Source of the DNA: Rhodospirillales bacterium | GTDB taxonomy: Bacteria > Pseudomonadota > Alphaproteobacteria > ATCC43930 > CGMCC-115725 | Length of the DNA stretch: 64,000 bases | Reading direction: 5' to 3' | Assembly (NCBI GenBank): GCA_028288725.1 | Contig: JAQGIC010000008.1 | Location: 1-64,000, forward strand | Shown: in pieces, positions 42,299-51,386 of the stretch | How the letters are laid out: each line of letters starts with the position of its first letter | How positions within the stretch are numbered: position 1 is the first letter of the stretch | Notes under the pieces: generated by a model | Database searches by the model: none | What the model saw: the letters and a program-made list of their open reading frames with translations, nothing else | What the model was told of the DNA's origin: nothing | Position numbers and translations under genes: made by a program

Positions 42299-43221
42299 GT
42301 GCCGAGATGCTGGTCTCGCTGCTGCTGACCACCATGACGGCCGCGACGCCCCTGCTGCTGGCGGCGCTGGGCGAGTTGGTCGTCGAACGCGCGGGCGTGC
42401 TCAATCTGGGTGTCGAGGGCATGATGCTGACCGGTGCCGTTTCAGGCTTCGCCATCATGTCGCTGACCGGCAATCCCGCCCTGGCGATCCTGACGGCCGT
42501 CGCGGCCGGGGCGCTGCTGGCGGCGATCTTCGGCTTTCTGGTGCTGAGCCTGATGAGCAACCAGGTCGCGACCGGCCTGGCGCTGACCATCTTCGGCACG
42601 GGGCTGAGCGCGCTGATCGGCACCGGCTTCACCGGCCGTCCGGTGCCGGGGCTGGCCAAGCTGCCCGTGCCGGTCCTGAGCGCCATCCCGCTCGTGGGCC
42701 GGCTGTTCGATCAGGACGCGCTGGTCTATCTGGCGATCGTCGCGGTCGCGGCCATCGCCTGGTTCCTGAAATCCACCCGCGGCGGCCTGGTCCTGCGCGC
42801 GGTCGGCGAGGCGGATCTGTCGGCCCATTCGATTGGCTATCCGGTCCTGCGCATCCGCTTCCTGGCGATCCTGTTCGGCGGTGCCATGGCGGGCCTGGGC
42901 GGCGCCTATCTGTCGCTGGCCTACACGCCGATGTGGGTCGAGAACATGACGGCCGGCCGCGGCTGGATCGCGCTGGCGATCGTCGTGTTTGCCGCCTGGC
43001 GGCCCTGGCGGGCGGCGGGCGGCGCCTATCTGTTCGGCGGCATCACCGTACTGCAGCTCTATCTGCAGGGCAGCGGCCTCTTGCCCATTCCACCGCAATT
43101 GCTATCCATGTTGCCCTACCTGGGGACGATCCTGGTGCTGACGCTGATCTCGTCGGGACCGTTCCGCGCCCGTTTCAGCCCACCGGCCTGCCTCGGCAAG
43201 CCGTTCCGACCGCCCACTTGA
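42295..43221 (+). CDS. nucleoside ABC importer, permease 2
   Basis: A 308 aa integral membrane protein, second permease of the pair. It has LGELVVERAGVLNLGVEGMMLTGA, matching the N-terminal signature of BmpA-system permeases, LMSNQVATGLALTIFGTGL, and AGRGWIALAIVVFAAWRP near the end. The start overlaps permease 1 by four bases. The 11-base gap to the binding protein contains AGAGGA as its ribosome binding site. Confidence 0.92.
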   Translation: MSAEMLVSLLLTTMTAATPLLLAALGELVVERAGVLNLGVEGMMLTGAVSGFAIMSLTGNPALAILTAVAAGALLAAIFGFLVLSLMSNQVATGLALTIFGTGLSALIGTGFTGRPVPGLAKLPVPVLSAIPLVGRLFDQDALVYLAIVAVAAIAWFLKSTRGGLVLRAVGEADLSAHSIGYPVLRIRFLAILFGGAMAGLGGAYLSLAYTPMWVENMTAGRGWIALAIVVFAAWRPWRAAGGAYLFGGITVLQLYLQGSGLLPIPPQLLSMLPYLGTILVLTLISSGPFRARFSPPACLGKPFRPPT

Positions 43222-43232
43222 GAGGATCCGCC

Positions 43233-44315
43233 ATGCTCCACGTCGATCGCCGTCGCCTGCTGCTGGGTGCGGCCGCCCTCGGAACCACCGCGCTCGCCGG
43301 CCGCATTCTGCCGGCCCGCGCGGCCGGGCCGTTCCAGATCGGCTTTCTCTATGTCGGTCCGGTCGGCGATTTCGGCTGGAGCTATCAGCACGACAAGGGG
43401 CGCAAGGCGGTCGAGGCCAAATTCGGCGATCAGGTGAAGACGAGCTTCGTCGAGAGCGTCGCCGAGGGACCGGATTCCGAACGGGTCATCCGCCAGCTGG
43501 CCAGCGGCGGCAGCCAGCTGATCTTCTCGACCTCGTTCGGCTTCATGAACTCGGCGCTCAAGGTCGCCAAGCAATTCCCCGCCGTGAAGTTCGAGCAGGC
43601 GACCGGCTACAAGACCGCACCCAACGTCGCCGAATACAACGGCCGGTTTTACGAGGGCCGCGCGGTGTGCGGCGCCATCGCCGGCCATGTCTCGAAATCC
43701 GGCGTGATCGGCTATGTCGGGTCCTTCCCGATTCCCGAGGTCGTGATGGGCATCAACGCCTTCACGCTCGCCGCCCGCAAAATCAACCCGGCGATCAAGG
43801 TCAAGGTGATCTGGGTCAACAGCTGGTTCGACCCGGGCAAGGAGGCGGACGCGGCCAAATCGCTGATCGACCAGGGCGCCGACATCATCTGCACCCATAC
43901 CGACAGCTCCGCCATCGTGCAGACCGCCGAGGCGCGCGGCGTCCATGCCTTCGGCCAGGATTCCGACATGAAGCAGTTCGGCCCGAACGCCCACTTGACC
44001 GCCATCGTCAACCATTGGGACGATTATTACATCGCGCGGACCAAGGCGGCGATGGACGGCAGCTGGAAGGAGCAGAGCGTCTGGGAGGGGCTGAAGGACG
44101 GCATCGTCGAGATGGCGCCGTACGGTCCAGGCGTGACCGACGCCGCCCGCGCCGCGGCCGAGGCGACGCGGACCGGCATCATCGCCGGCACGCTGCATCC
44201 CTTCACCGGCCCGGTCAAAGACAACAAGGGCACCGTCCGCATCGCCGCCGGCGCCACGCCCGGCGACGCCGACCTGTTCAAGCAGGACTGGTACGTGGAG
44301 GGCGTGCAGGCCTGA
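43233..44315 (+). CDS. BMP-family nucleoside-binding protein, Tat-exported
   Basis: A 360 aa periplasmic binding protein of the Bmp (PF02608) family: GFLYVGPVGDFGWSY near the N-terminus of the mature protein, EGRAVCGAIAGHVS, WVNSWFDPGKEADAAKSLIDQGAD and HLTAIVNHWDDYY. The N-terminus MLHVDRRRLLLGAAAL with a following hydrophobic stretch looks like a twin-arginine signal. The track ORF starts in another frame upstream. Family members bind purine nucleosides, fitting the operon and the salvage genes next door. Confidence 0.93.
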   Translation: MLHVDRRRLLLGAAALGTTALAGRILPARAAGPFQIGFLYVGPVGDFGWSYQHDKGRKAVEAKFGDQVKTSFVESVAEGPDSERVIRQLASGGSQLIFSTSFGFMNSALKVAKQFPAVKFEQATGYKTAPNVAEYNGRFYEGRAVCGAIAGHVSKSGVIGYVGSFPIPEVVMGINAFTLAARKINPAIKVKVIWVNSWFDPGKEADAAKSLIDQGADIICTHTDSSAIVQTAEARGVHAFGQDSDMKQFGPNAHLTAIVNHWDDYYIARTKAAMDGSWKEQSVWEGLKDGIVEMAPYGPGVTDAARAAAEATRTGIIAGTLHPFTGPVKDNKGTVRIAAGATPGDADLFKQDWYVEGVQA

Positions 44316-44367
44316 TCGCAGCAGACAAAGGGCACTCTCTGATGGCCGTTGACGGCATCAGACGGTC

Positions 44368-44571
44368 ATGACCGACAAGAGGCACGAGCTTCTGCGCCAT
44401 CTCCATTCTCATCCGGCGCATTCTATTCGTGCGCTCGCCCGCGACCTCGGGCGTGACTACAAGCGGGTCCACGACGACGTGGCAGCCCTGGTTTCGGTCG
44501 GTCTCGTCGAGAAGGACGGCCGGACGCTTCGTGTCGATTACGCGGAGATCCGATCGGTGATCGCCGTCTGA
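44368..44571 (+). CDS. small winged-helix DNA-binding protein
   Basis: A 67 aa protein with SIRALARDLGRDYKRVHDDVAALVSVGLVEKDG, a winged helix of the type found in HVO_A0114/COG4190 putative antitoxin regulators. Those relatives are usually longer, so this may be a truncated or minimal version; a stop closes the frame five codons upstream of the ATG. No toxin partner lies beside it. It follows the importer operon by 52 bases, on the same strand. Confidence 0.65.
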   Translation: MTDKRHELLRHLHSHPAHSIRALARDLGRDYKRVHDDVAALVSVGLVEKDGRTLRVDYAEIRSVIAV

Positions 44572-44577
44572 CGAGCG

Positions 44578-45078
44578 TCAAACGCGCTTCGTGCCCACGA
44601 CCTTGTTCACCGCCCGACCGAACTTGGCCGAACCGGGTTTGGTCGGGCTGGCGAACCAATCCTTCAACTGCCCATCGCGGCCGATCAGGTACTTGTAGAA
44701 ATTCCAGCGCGGACGGGAAAAGAACCCGCCCTCGGCCGCGAGCCAGCGGAACAGCGGATGCGCCTCCGGTCCGCGGACATGCACCTTTTCCATCATCGGA
44801 AAATCGACGCCGTAATTGATCTCGCAGAATGAGCCGATATCGTCGGCGCTACCCGGTTCTTGGGCTCCGAAATCGTTGGACGGCACGCCGATCACGACCA
44901 GCCCTTGGGCCTGATGCTGCTTCCAGACCTCGGTCAGCCCGGCATATTGCGGGGTGAAGCCGCATTTCGACGCGGTGTTGACGACCAGCAACGGCCGACC
45001 GGCGAATTGGCCCAGCGCGAACCGCTCGCCCTTCAAGGTCGCGAATTCGAAATCATAGGCGGTCTTGCCGTCGGCCAT
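44578..45078 (-). CDS. glutathione peroxidase family thiol peroxidase
   Basis: A 166 aa cytoplasmic protein reducing peroxides with glutathione or thioredoxin. The catalytic cysteine is in NTASKCGFTPQY (about residue 38), the Gln region in VIGVPSNDFGAQEPG and the Trp/Asn in RPRWNFYKYL. It uses Cys where animal enzymes use Sec. The length is normal for bacterial BtuE/GPx proteins. Its 3' end faces the small winged-helix gene. Confidence 0.93.
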   Translation of the reverse strand: MADGKTAYDFEFATLKGERFALGQFAGRPLLVVNTASKCGFTPQYAGLTEVWKQHQAQGLVVIGVPSNDFGAQEPGSADDIGSFCEINYGVDFPMMEKVHVRGPEAHPLFRWLAAEGGFFSRPRWNFYKYLIGRDGQLKDWFASPTKPGSAKFGRAVNKVVGTKRV

Positions 45079-45226
45079 GTGCGCTTCCCCCTATCGATCA
45101 AGGCCATACTATCTGCAACCGGATGACGCGTAATCGGGTATTATTCCTGACCGCCGCCCGTCCGGAACGGGCAAGATGGTCGATCAATGACCGCCGGCGG
45201 CGAACATGCGACCAAGGGAGGCTTCC

Positions 45227-45667
45227 ATGACCACAGCGGCCGATATCCTTCAGTCCAAGCCTGATGCGACCGTGCATTCGGTGACGCCCGAGACCTCGAT
45301 GTTCCAGGCCATCACGCTGATGGCGGAAAAGAACATCGGTGCGCTGCTGGTCGCCGAAGGCGAAACGATCCGGGGCATCGTGTCCGAGCGCGACTATGCC
45401 CGGAAGATCATTCTGGCCGGTCGCTCGTCTCGTGAAACACCCGTGCGCGACGTCATGACCTCGCCGGTGATGTATGTCGGTCCCGCCACCAGCACCCAGG
45501 AATGCATGGCCCTTATGACCGGCAAACGGCTGCGCCATCTGCCGGTGATGGAGAACGGCAAACTGCTGGGCATGATCTCGATCGGCGATCTGGTGAAGGA
45601 TATCATCTCCGAGCAAAGCTTCATGATCGAGCAGTTGCAACATTATATCTCCGGTCGGCCTGCGTAG
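45227..45667 (+). CDS. CBS-domain pair protein
   Basis: A 146 aa protein made of two CBS motifs: residues about 10-65 (HSVTPETSMFQAITLMAEK, GALLVAEG) and 78-135 (VRDVMTSPVMYVGPATSTQE, LPVMENGKLLGMISIGDL). Such pairs bind adenine nucleotides or NAD-type ligands and act as energy sensors. The start MTTAAD has an excellent AAGGGAGG ribosome binding site; the track start is seven codons earlier. It is not obviously linked to its neighbours. Confidence 0.9.
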   Translation: MTTAADILQSKPDATVHSVTPETSMFQAITLMAEKNIGALLVAEGETIRGIVSERDYARKIILAGRSSRETPVRDVMTSPVMYVGPATSTQECMALMTGKRLRHLPVMENGKLLGMISIGDLVKDIISEQSFMIEQLQHYISGRPA

Positions 45668-45784
45668 AATCGACTTAAACCACACAACTCGCGAAAATAT
45701 CGCGGCAGGGTCACGAAATATGACGGTTGCCGCCCGGCCCCGCCTTATGGTTCGTCCTGCCATCGATCGAGCGAGGAAACCAGG

Positions 45785-46717
45785 TTGCAGTCCGGTCCCA
45801 TTCAAATCCCCTCTACCGGCGCGCTGACGCATCTGCAGCGCCTGGAGGCCGAGAGCATCCACATTCTGCGCGAGGTCGTGGCCGAGGCCGAGAACCCGGT
45901 GATGCTCTATTCGATCGGCAAGGACAGCGCGGTCATGCTGCATCTGGCACTGAAGGCCTTCTTTCCGGGCAAGCTGCCGTTCCCGCTGCTGCATGTCGAC
46001 ACGACGTGGAAATTCCGCGAGATGATCCAGTTCCGCGACCGGATCGCCGAACGGTTCGGCGTCGATCTGCGCGTCCATATCAATCCGGACGGGCTGGCCC
46101 AGGGCGTCGGACCCTTCACCCACGGGTCGGAAATCCACACCCACATCATGAAGACCGAGGGGTTGAAGCAGGCGCTCGATGCCGGCCGGTTCGACGCGGC
46201 TTTCGGCGGCGCCCGGCGCGACGAGGAGAAGAGCCGCGCCAAGGAGCGCATCTTCAGCTTCCGCTCGGCCCAGCATCGCTGGGACCCCAAGCACCAGCGG
46301 CCGGAACTCTGGCGGCTCTACAATACGCGCAAGAACAAGGGCGAGAGCATCCGCGTCTTCCCGCTGTCCAATTGGACCGAGCTCGACATCTGGCTTTATA
46401 TCCATCGGGAAAGCATCCCGATCGTGCCGCTCTATTTCGCCAAGGAGCGGCCGGTGGTCGAGCGCGACGGCACGCTGCTGATGGTCGACGACGATCGCCT
46501 GCCGCTCAAGGCCGGCGAGGTGCCTCAGCTGCGCCGGGTGCGCTTCCGCACGCTCGGCTGCTACCCGCTGACCGGCGCCATCGAAAGCGATGCCGACACC
46601 CTGCCCAAGATCATCGAGGAGATGCTGGCGGCGACCAGTTCCGAGCGCCAGGGCCGCATGATCGACAAAGATGCATCGGCCTCCATGGAGCAGAAGAAGC
46701 AGGAGGGCTATTTCTGA
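45785..46717 (+). CDS. cysD: sulfate adenylyltransferase subunit 2
   Basis: CysD forms adenosine 5'-phosphosulfate from sulfate and ATP, driven by GTP hydrolysis in CysN. The 310 aa protein has the PP-loop [12 protein letters not shown] (about residue 43), [30 protein letters not shown] and [12 protein letters not shown]. The start is a TTG; no in-frame ATG occurs before the conserved [10 protein letters not shown]. The stop overlaps cysNC by one base (TGATG). Confidence 0.96.
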   Translation: MQSGPIQIPSTGALTHLQRLEAESIHILREVVAEAENPVMLYSIGKDSAVMLHLALKAFFPGKLPFPLLHVDTTWKFREMIQFRDRIAERFGVDLRVHINPDGLAQGVGPFTHGSEIHTHIMKTEGLKQALDAGRFDAAFGGARRDEEKSRAKERIFSFRSAQHRWDPKHQRPELWRLYNTRKNKGESIRVFPLSNWTELDIWLYIHRESIPIVPLYFAKERPVVERDGTLLMVDDDRLPLKAGEVPQLRRVRFRTLGCYPLTGAIESDADTLPKIIEEMLAATSSERQGRMIDKDASASMEQKKQEGYF

Positions 46718-48573
46718 TGGCCCAAAAAATCGACCAGGGCAGCCTGCTGCGCTTCATCACCTGCGGCAGCGTCGACGATGGCAAGAGCACGCTGATCGGC
46801 CGGCTGCTGTATGAAGCGAAGATGCTGTTCGACGACCAGTTGGCGGCGCTCGAAAGCGACAGCCGGCGCGTCGGGACCCAGGGCGGTGATCTGGATTTCG
46901 CCCTGCTGGTCGACGGCCTGGCGGCCGAGCGCGAGCAAGGCATCACCATCGATGTCGCCTATCGCTTCTTCGCGACCGACAAGCGCAAATTCATCGTCGC
47001 CGACACGCCGGGTCACGAACAATATACCCGCAACATGGTGACGGGTGCGTCGACCGCCGACCTCGCCATCATCCTGATCGACGCGCGCAAGGGCGTGCTG
47101 ACCCAGACGAGGCGCCATGCCTATCTGGTCTCGCTCCTGGGCATCCGCCGGGTGGTGCTGGCGATCAACAAGATGGACCTGGTCGATTTCGCCCAGGACG
47201 TCCATGACCGGATCCTGGCCGAGTTCACCGGCTTCGCCGAACAGCTGGGCCTCGCCGACATCGTCGCGATCCCGATGTCCGCGCTGCGCGGCGACAATGT
47301 CACCCAGCACAGCGATGCCATGCCCTGGTACGAGGGCCCGGCGCTGATGCCCTATCTCGACGACATGGAACTGCCCGGCGCCGCCGAGGGCCGGCCGTTC
47401 CGCATGCCGGTGCAATGGGTCAACCGGCCCAATCTGGATTTCCGCGGCTTCAGCGGCCTGATCGCGTCGGGACGCATCCGCCCGGGCGACGCGATCCGGG
47501 TCGTGCCGTCGGGCCGGACCAGCACGGTGGCACGGATCGTGACCGCCGACGGGGACCTGCCGCAGGCGATCGAAGGCCAGTCGGTCACGCTGACGCTCGC
47601 CGACGAGATCGACATCAGCCGCGGCGACATGCTGGCCGATGCCGCGCGCCCGCCCGAAGCCGCCGACCAGTTCGAGGTGACGCTGATCTGGATGGCGGAG
47701 GAGCCGATGCTGCCCGGCCGGTCCTATCTGTTGAAGCTGGGCGCCAAGACCGTCACCGCCACCGTGACCTCGGCCAAGTACAAGGTGAACGTCAATACGC
47801 TGGAGCATCTGGCCGCGAAATCGCTGGCGCTGAACGAGATCGGCATCTGCAACATCGGGCTGGACCAGCCGATCGCGTTCGACGCCTACAAGGACAATCG
47901 CGACACCGGCGGCTTCATCCTGATCGACCGCATGACCAACGAGACCGTCGGCGCCGGCCTGCTGCATTTCGGCCTGCGCCGGGCCCAGAACGTCCATTGG
48001 CAGCCGGTCGATATCGACAAGGCGGCCCAGGCCAAGCTCAAGGGCCAGCAGCCGTGCGTCCTATGGTTCACCGGCCTGTCGGGCGCCGGCAAATCGACCA
48101 TCGCCAATCTGGTCGAGCAGGATCTGTTCGGGCGCGGCCGGCACACGGCCCTGCTCGACGGCGACAATGTCCGCCACGGGCTGAACAAGGATCTGGGCTT
48201 CACCGATGCCGACCGTGTCGAGAACATCCGCCGGGTGGCCGAGGTCGGCAAGCTGATGGTCGAGGCCGGCCTGATCGTCATGATCTCGTTCATCTCGCCG
48301 TTCCGCGCCGAGCGGCGCATGGCGCGCGAGTTGATGCAACCCGGCGAATTCATCGAGATCTTCGTCGATACGCCCCTGGCCGTGGCCGAGCAGCGCGACG
48401 TGAAGGGCCTGTATAAGAAGGCGCGGCGCGGCGAGCTCGCCCATTTCACCGGCATCGACAGCCCGTATGAAGCGCCGGAGCAGCCCGATATCACGGTCAA
48501 TACCTCGGTCATGACCGCGCGCGAGGCGGCCGACGCCATCGTGCGCTATCTGGTCGATCACCGGATCGTTTAG
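46717..48573 (+). CDS. cysNC: bifunctional sulfate adenylyltransferase subunit 1 / APS kinase
   Basis: A 618 aa fusion. Residues about 1-430 are CysN, an EF-Tu-like GTPase ([28 protein letters not shown]). Residues about 440-618 are CysC, APS kinase ([39 protein letters not shown]). It makes PAPS from sulfate together with CysD. The track ORF starts upstream in another frame of cysD. The fusion is common in Rhizobiales and Rhodospirillales and is related to NodQ. Confidence 0.96.
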   Translation: MAQKIDQGSLLRFITCGSVDDGKSTLIGRLLYEAKMLFDDQLAALESDSRRVGTQGGDLDFALLVDGLAAEREQGITIDVAYRFFATDKRKFIVADTPGHEQYTRNMVTGASTADLAIILIDARKGVLTQTRRHAYLVSLLGIRRVVLAINKMDLVDFAQDVHDRILAEFTGFAEQLGLADIVAIPMSALRGDNVTQHSDAMPWYEGPALMPYLDDMELPGAAEGRPFRMPVQWVNRPNLDFRGFSGLIASGRIRPGDAIRVVPSGRTSTVARIVTADGDLPQAIEGQSVTLTLADEIDISRGDMLADAARPPEAADQFEVTLIWMAEEPMLPGRSYLLKLGAKTVTATVTSAKYKVNVNTLEHLAAKSLALNEIGICNIGLDQPIAFDAYKDNRDTGGFILIDRMTNETVGAGLLHFGLRRAQNVHWQPVDIDKAAQAKLKGQQPCVLWFTGLSGAGKSTIANLVEQDLFGRGRHTALLDGDNVRHGLNKDLGFTDADRVENIRRVAEVGKLMVEAGLIVMISFISPFRAERRMARELMQPGEFIEIFVDTPLAVAEQRDVKGLYKKARRGELAHFTGIDSPYEAPEQPDITVNTSVMTAREAADAIVRYLVDHRIV

Positions 48574-48631
48574 GGGCTTGTCGGGACCGCCTCCTTCGCC
48601 AATCTATAGGGCCACGACAGGAGCGGTCACC

Positions 48632-48910
48632 ATGAAAGCGATCTGGAACGGTACGGTCGTTGCCGAGAGCGACGATATCGTGACGGTCGAAGGCAACGCC
48701 TATTTCCCGGCGGCTTCGCTGAAGCGCGAGCTGACGATGGACAGCGCGCTCACCAGCGTCTGCCCGTGGAAGGGCAAGGCCAAGTACCTGAGCCTGAAGG
48801 TCGATGGCCGGACCAACGAGAACGCGATCTGGTATTATTCCGAGCCCAAGGAAGCCGCGGCCGAGATCGCGGGGCGCTTCGCGTTCTGGAAGGGCGTCGA
48901 AATCGTCTGA
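48632..48910 (+). CDS. DUF427 domain protein
   Basis: A 92 aa protein consisting of one DUF427 domain: WNGTVVAESDD, VEGNAYFP, SVCPWKGKAKYLSL and WYYSEPKEAA. The start is the ATG after ACAGGAG. The function is unknown in the family. Monocistronic between cysNC and the next HTH gene. Confidence 0.9.
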   Translation: MKAIWNGTVVAESDDIVTVEGNAYFPAASLKRELTMDSALTSVCPWKGKAKYLSLKVDGRTNENAIWYYSEPKEAAAEIAGRFAFWKGVEIV

Positions 48911-49037
48911 CGCCGGGCTCGAATATCCAGGCGCATTCCGCTCAACAATGGTTTAAGACATCTGCTTCATAGAATTTTTTCCGGCGCGCCCGAACGGGAT
49001 GGCGTCATCCGCATTTTCCAAAGAAAATAGCCTGACC

Positions 49038-49820
49038 ATGAGCTCGAAAATCCCGCCAGCGGAATGGGACGCCATCGCCGCGCGTCGCGACAAGGGCGAA
49101 TCCGTCGCCTATATCGCGCGTACCTATGAGACCAGCCCGGCCACGATCTATGGCGTCCTGAAGAAGGTCGCCGAGGCCAGGGGCGAAGAAGCACCGGCGC
49201 CCGAGCCGACGGCGCCGCCCGCGGCGACCGCGGCCGAGGCACCGCCTGCCCCGGTTCCGCCCCCGACGCCCGCACCTGCCCCGGTGCCGACCCCGACGCG
49301 CCTGACGCTGACCTCGTCGCGGCCGCAGCCGCCGGCACCGAGCGAGCCCGCACCGGTCCCGGCGCCCGTCGTCGCGACCGCGCCGGTCGAGCCGGCACCG
49401 CCGCCGGCGCCCCCGGCACCGCAGCAGCCGTTCAAATTCACCTATGAGAACCGGGCCGTCGATCCGCCGGTGCGTCAGCCGCGCGTGCCGGCGCCGCCCC
49501 GGCCCTTCGCCGACGTCGAGCCCAAGACCGCGCTGACCGCGAACCTGGATACGGAGCTGCGCGCCCAGGCCGATGCCGCCATTCTGATCTTCCAGACCGC
49601 GTTCGCCGCCGTGCTGGGCGAGGAGACCGTGGCGACCCGCAAGGAACTGCGCCAGGCCGCCTCGGACCTGATGCGCGTCGCAGCCCGCACGACGATCGCG
49701 CTCGAGCGCAAGGACGCCCTGGTCGATCGCGCTGCGATGCCGCCGATGCAGCGTCCGCGCAACGACGCGCCGAGCGAGCCCGGCGAATACCGGCAGAACC
49801 GTCGGCCGCCGCGCGGCTAG
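49038..49820 (+). CDS. HTH protein with Pro/Ala-rich linker
   Basis: A 260 aa protein. Residues 1-45 form a resolvase/sigma-like helix-turn-helix (VAYIARTYETSPATIYGVLKK). Residues about 50-150 are a Pro/Ala-rich, presumably unstructured linker. Residues about 170-230 form a helical domain (TELRAQADAAILIFQTAF) that may mediate oligomerisation. The architecture suggests a DNA-binding adaptor. I do not recognise a named family. The start MSSKIPP is preferred over the track start 13 codons upstream. Confidence 0.65.
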   Translation: MSSKIPPAEWDAIAARRDKGESVAYIARTYETSPATIYGVLKKVAEARGEEAPAPEPTAPPAATAAEAPPAPVPPPTPAPAPVPTPTRLTLTSSRPQPPAPSEPAPVPAPVVATAPVEPAPPPAPPAPQQPFKFTYENRAVDPPVRQPRVPAPPRPFADVEPKTALTANLDTELRAQADAAILIFQTAFAAVLGEETVATRKELRQAASDLMRVAARTTIALERKDALVDRAAMPPMQRPRNDAPSEPGEYRQNRRPPRG

Positions 49821-49835
49821 CCTGCCATCACCGGC

Positions 49836-51269
49836 ATGAGCGGACGGGACGAAACGCCGCTGTTCGTCCCGCGTCCGCACCAGATCCTGGCGCGCGACGC
49901 GATCCTCGACGCGCGCCACCGGGGCCGCCCCGGCTTTCTGCTGGGCGACCTGACCGGGCTCGGCAAGACACTCGCGGTCTGGCTCGCCGTCGCCGCGATG
50001 CCGGAGGCCGACCTGCTGATCGTCTGTCCCAAGGGCGCCATGCCGCAATGGCGCCGCACGATCCTGCTGTCGGGCGGGACCGATAAAGCGGTCACAATCA
50101 TCAATTACGAGCGGACCAAGTCGCTGTTCGCGCCGCCGCCCGCCAGCCTGAAGCGGTCGGTTCGGGCCAAGAACAACGAGCTGGCCAAGGCGGGCACGCC
50201 CAAGCGCACTTGGCCGCTGGTGATTTTCGACGAGAGCCATCGCCTGCGGAACCCCGGTTCGCAGCAAAGCATGGCCTGCCGGCGGCTCGCCGATGCGGCC
50301 TCCTTCACCGTCTATATGAGCGCGACCGCCGGGCAGTCGCCGCACGAACTGTCCTATCTGGGCCGGCTGCTGGTCCATGCCGCCGGCGGCGAGACCGACA
50401 CGATCGGCGGCTTCCGCGAGCTGATGAAGCGTCTCAGGATCGGGCGGGCCAAGGGCCGCTGGAAGAATTGGAGCTGGGACCCGAACGACCGCGACCGGCA
50501 GATGATGGCCGACCTGCTCTATAAGGGCGGCGACGCGATCGGGCTGCGCCGGCGACCCGGCGACATCGTCGGCTGGCCCGAGGTCCAGCGCGAAGTGGCC
50601 CCGGTGGCGCTCGATGCCGCGGCCCGCAAGCTCTACGAGGCGACCTGGCGCGCGTTCCGGCACGAGTTGGGCCTGGCCGGGGGCAGCACGCGCACGCCTG
50701 TCGGCCGCGTCGTGGGCATCCGCTATCGCCAGAAGGCGAGCCTGCTGAGGATTGCCGGCACGGCGGAGTTCGCCACCGACCTGCTGGATGACGGTCTGCA
50801 GGTCGCCCTGTCCGTGGCGTTTCTGGAAACGGGGGCCGCGCTGGAGCAGAAGCTCGCGGCCGGCGGCTGGCGCGTCGGTCAGATCAACGGCGAGCGCGAA
50901 GCGGCCGCGAACGAGGCGACCCGCCTCGCGTTCCAGACCGGCCGGCTCGACGCGGTCATCTTCACCGTGACCGAGTCCATTTCGCTGCATCGGGGCGAGA
51001 TGCCCGGCGGCGATCGGGACCGGGCACTGATCCTGCACGACATGCGCCATAGCGCCGTGCAATTGCAGCAGATCGAGGGCCGCTGCCATCGCGACGGCCA
51101 GCAGGCGACGATCTATTACGCCTTCGCCGAGGGCACCGTGGAAGAACAGATCGCGGCCCGCGTCGTCGGCCGCATGGCCGCGATGGACGGCATGGCCGGC
51201 GACGACACGGCGGAGTTGGACGACATCGCCCGCATGATTGACGATCTCGCCGCGGAACGAGATACCTGA
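49836..51269 (+). CDS. SNF2-like superfamily 2 ATPase/helicase
   Basis: A 477 aa protein with a Walker A variant GDLTGLGKTLA (SNF2 proteins usually have DEMGLGKT), Walker B/motif II FDESHRLRN and motif III MSATAG. Motif VI-like QIEGRCHRDGQQ is near residue 425. The N-terminus FVPRPHQILARDAIL is Q-motif-like. It is shorter than chromosomal SWI2/SNF2 remodellers and recalls phage-borne SNF2-type ATPases. It follows the HTH gene by 15 bases and may work with it on DNA. No other phage genes are seen. Confidence 0.8.
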   Translation: MSGRDETPLFVPRPHQILARDAILDARHRGRPGFLLGDLTGLGKTLAVWLAVAAMPEADLLIVCPKGAMPQWRRTILLSGGTDKAVTIINYERTKSLFAPPPASLKRSVRAKNNELAKAGTPKRTWPLVIFDESHRLRNPGSQQSMACRRLADAASFTVYMSATAGQSPHELSYLGRLLVHAAGGETDTIGGFRELMKRLRIGRAKGRWKNWSWDPNDRDRQMMADLLYKGGDAIGLRRRPGDIVGWPEVQREVAPVALDAAARKLYEATWRAFRHELGLAGGSTRTPVGRVVGIRYRQKASLLRIAGTAEFATDLLDDGLQVALSVAFLETGAALEQKLAAGGWRVGQINGEREAAANEATRLAFQTGRLDAVIFTVTESISLHRGEMPGGDRDRALILHDMRHSAVQLQQIEGRCHRDGQQATIYYAFAEGTVEEQIAARVVGRMAAMDGMAGDDTAELDDIARMIDDLAAERDT

Positions 51270-51386
51270 GCTTCCATCTTGCTCGAAAGACGGCCTTCAA
51301 CACTCAGATTCTAGAGAGTTATTGCTCTTTTATTCGGTCTATGGTTAACGTATCGCTTCGAAGCCAGTTGGGGGAGACATCTGGCG

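Noticed and set aside
49836-51269. Prophage region around the SNF2-like ATPase
   Set aside because: No integrase, capsid, terminase, tail or lysis genes are nearby; flanking genes are chromosomal.
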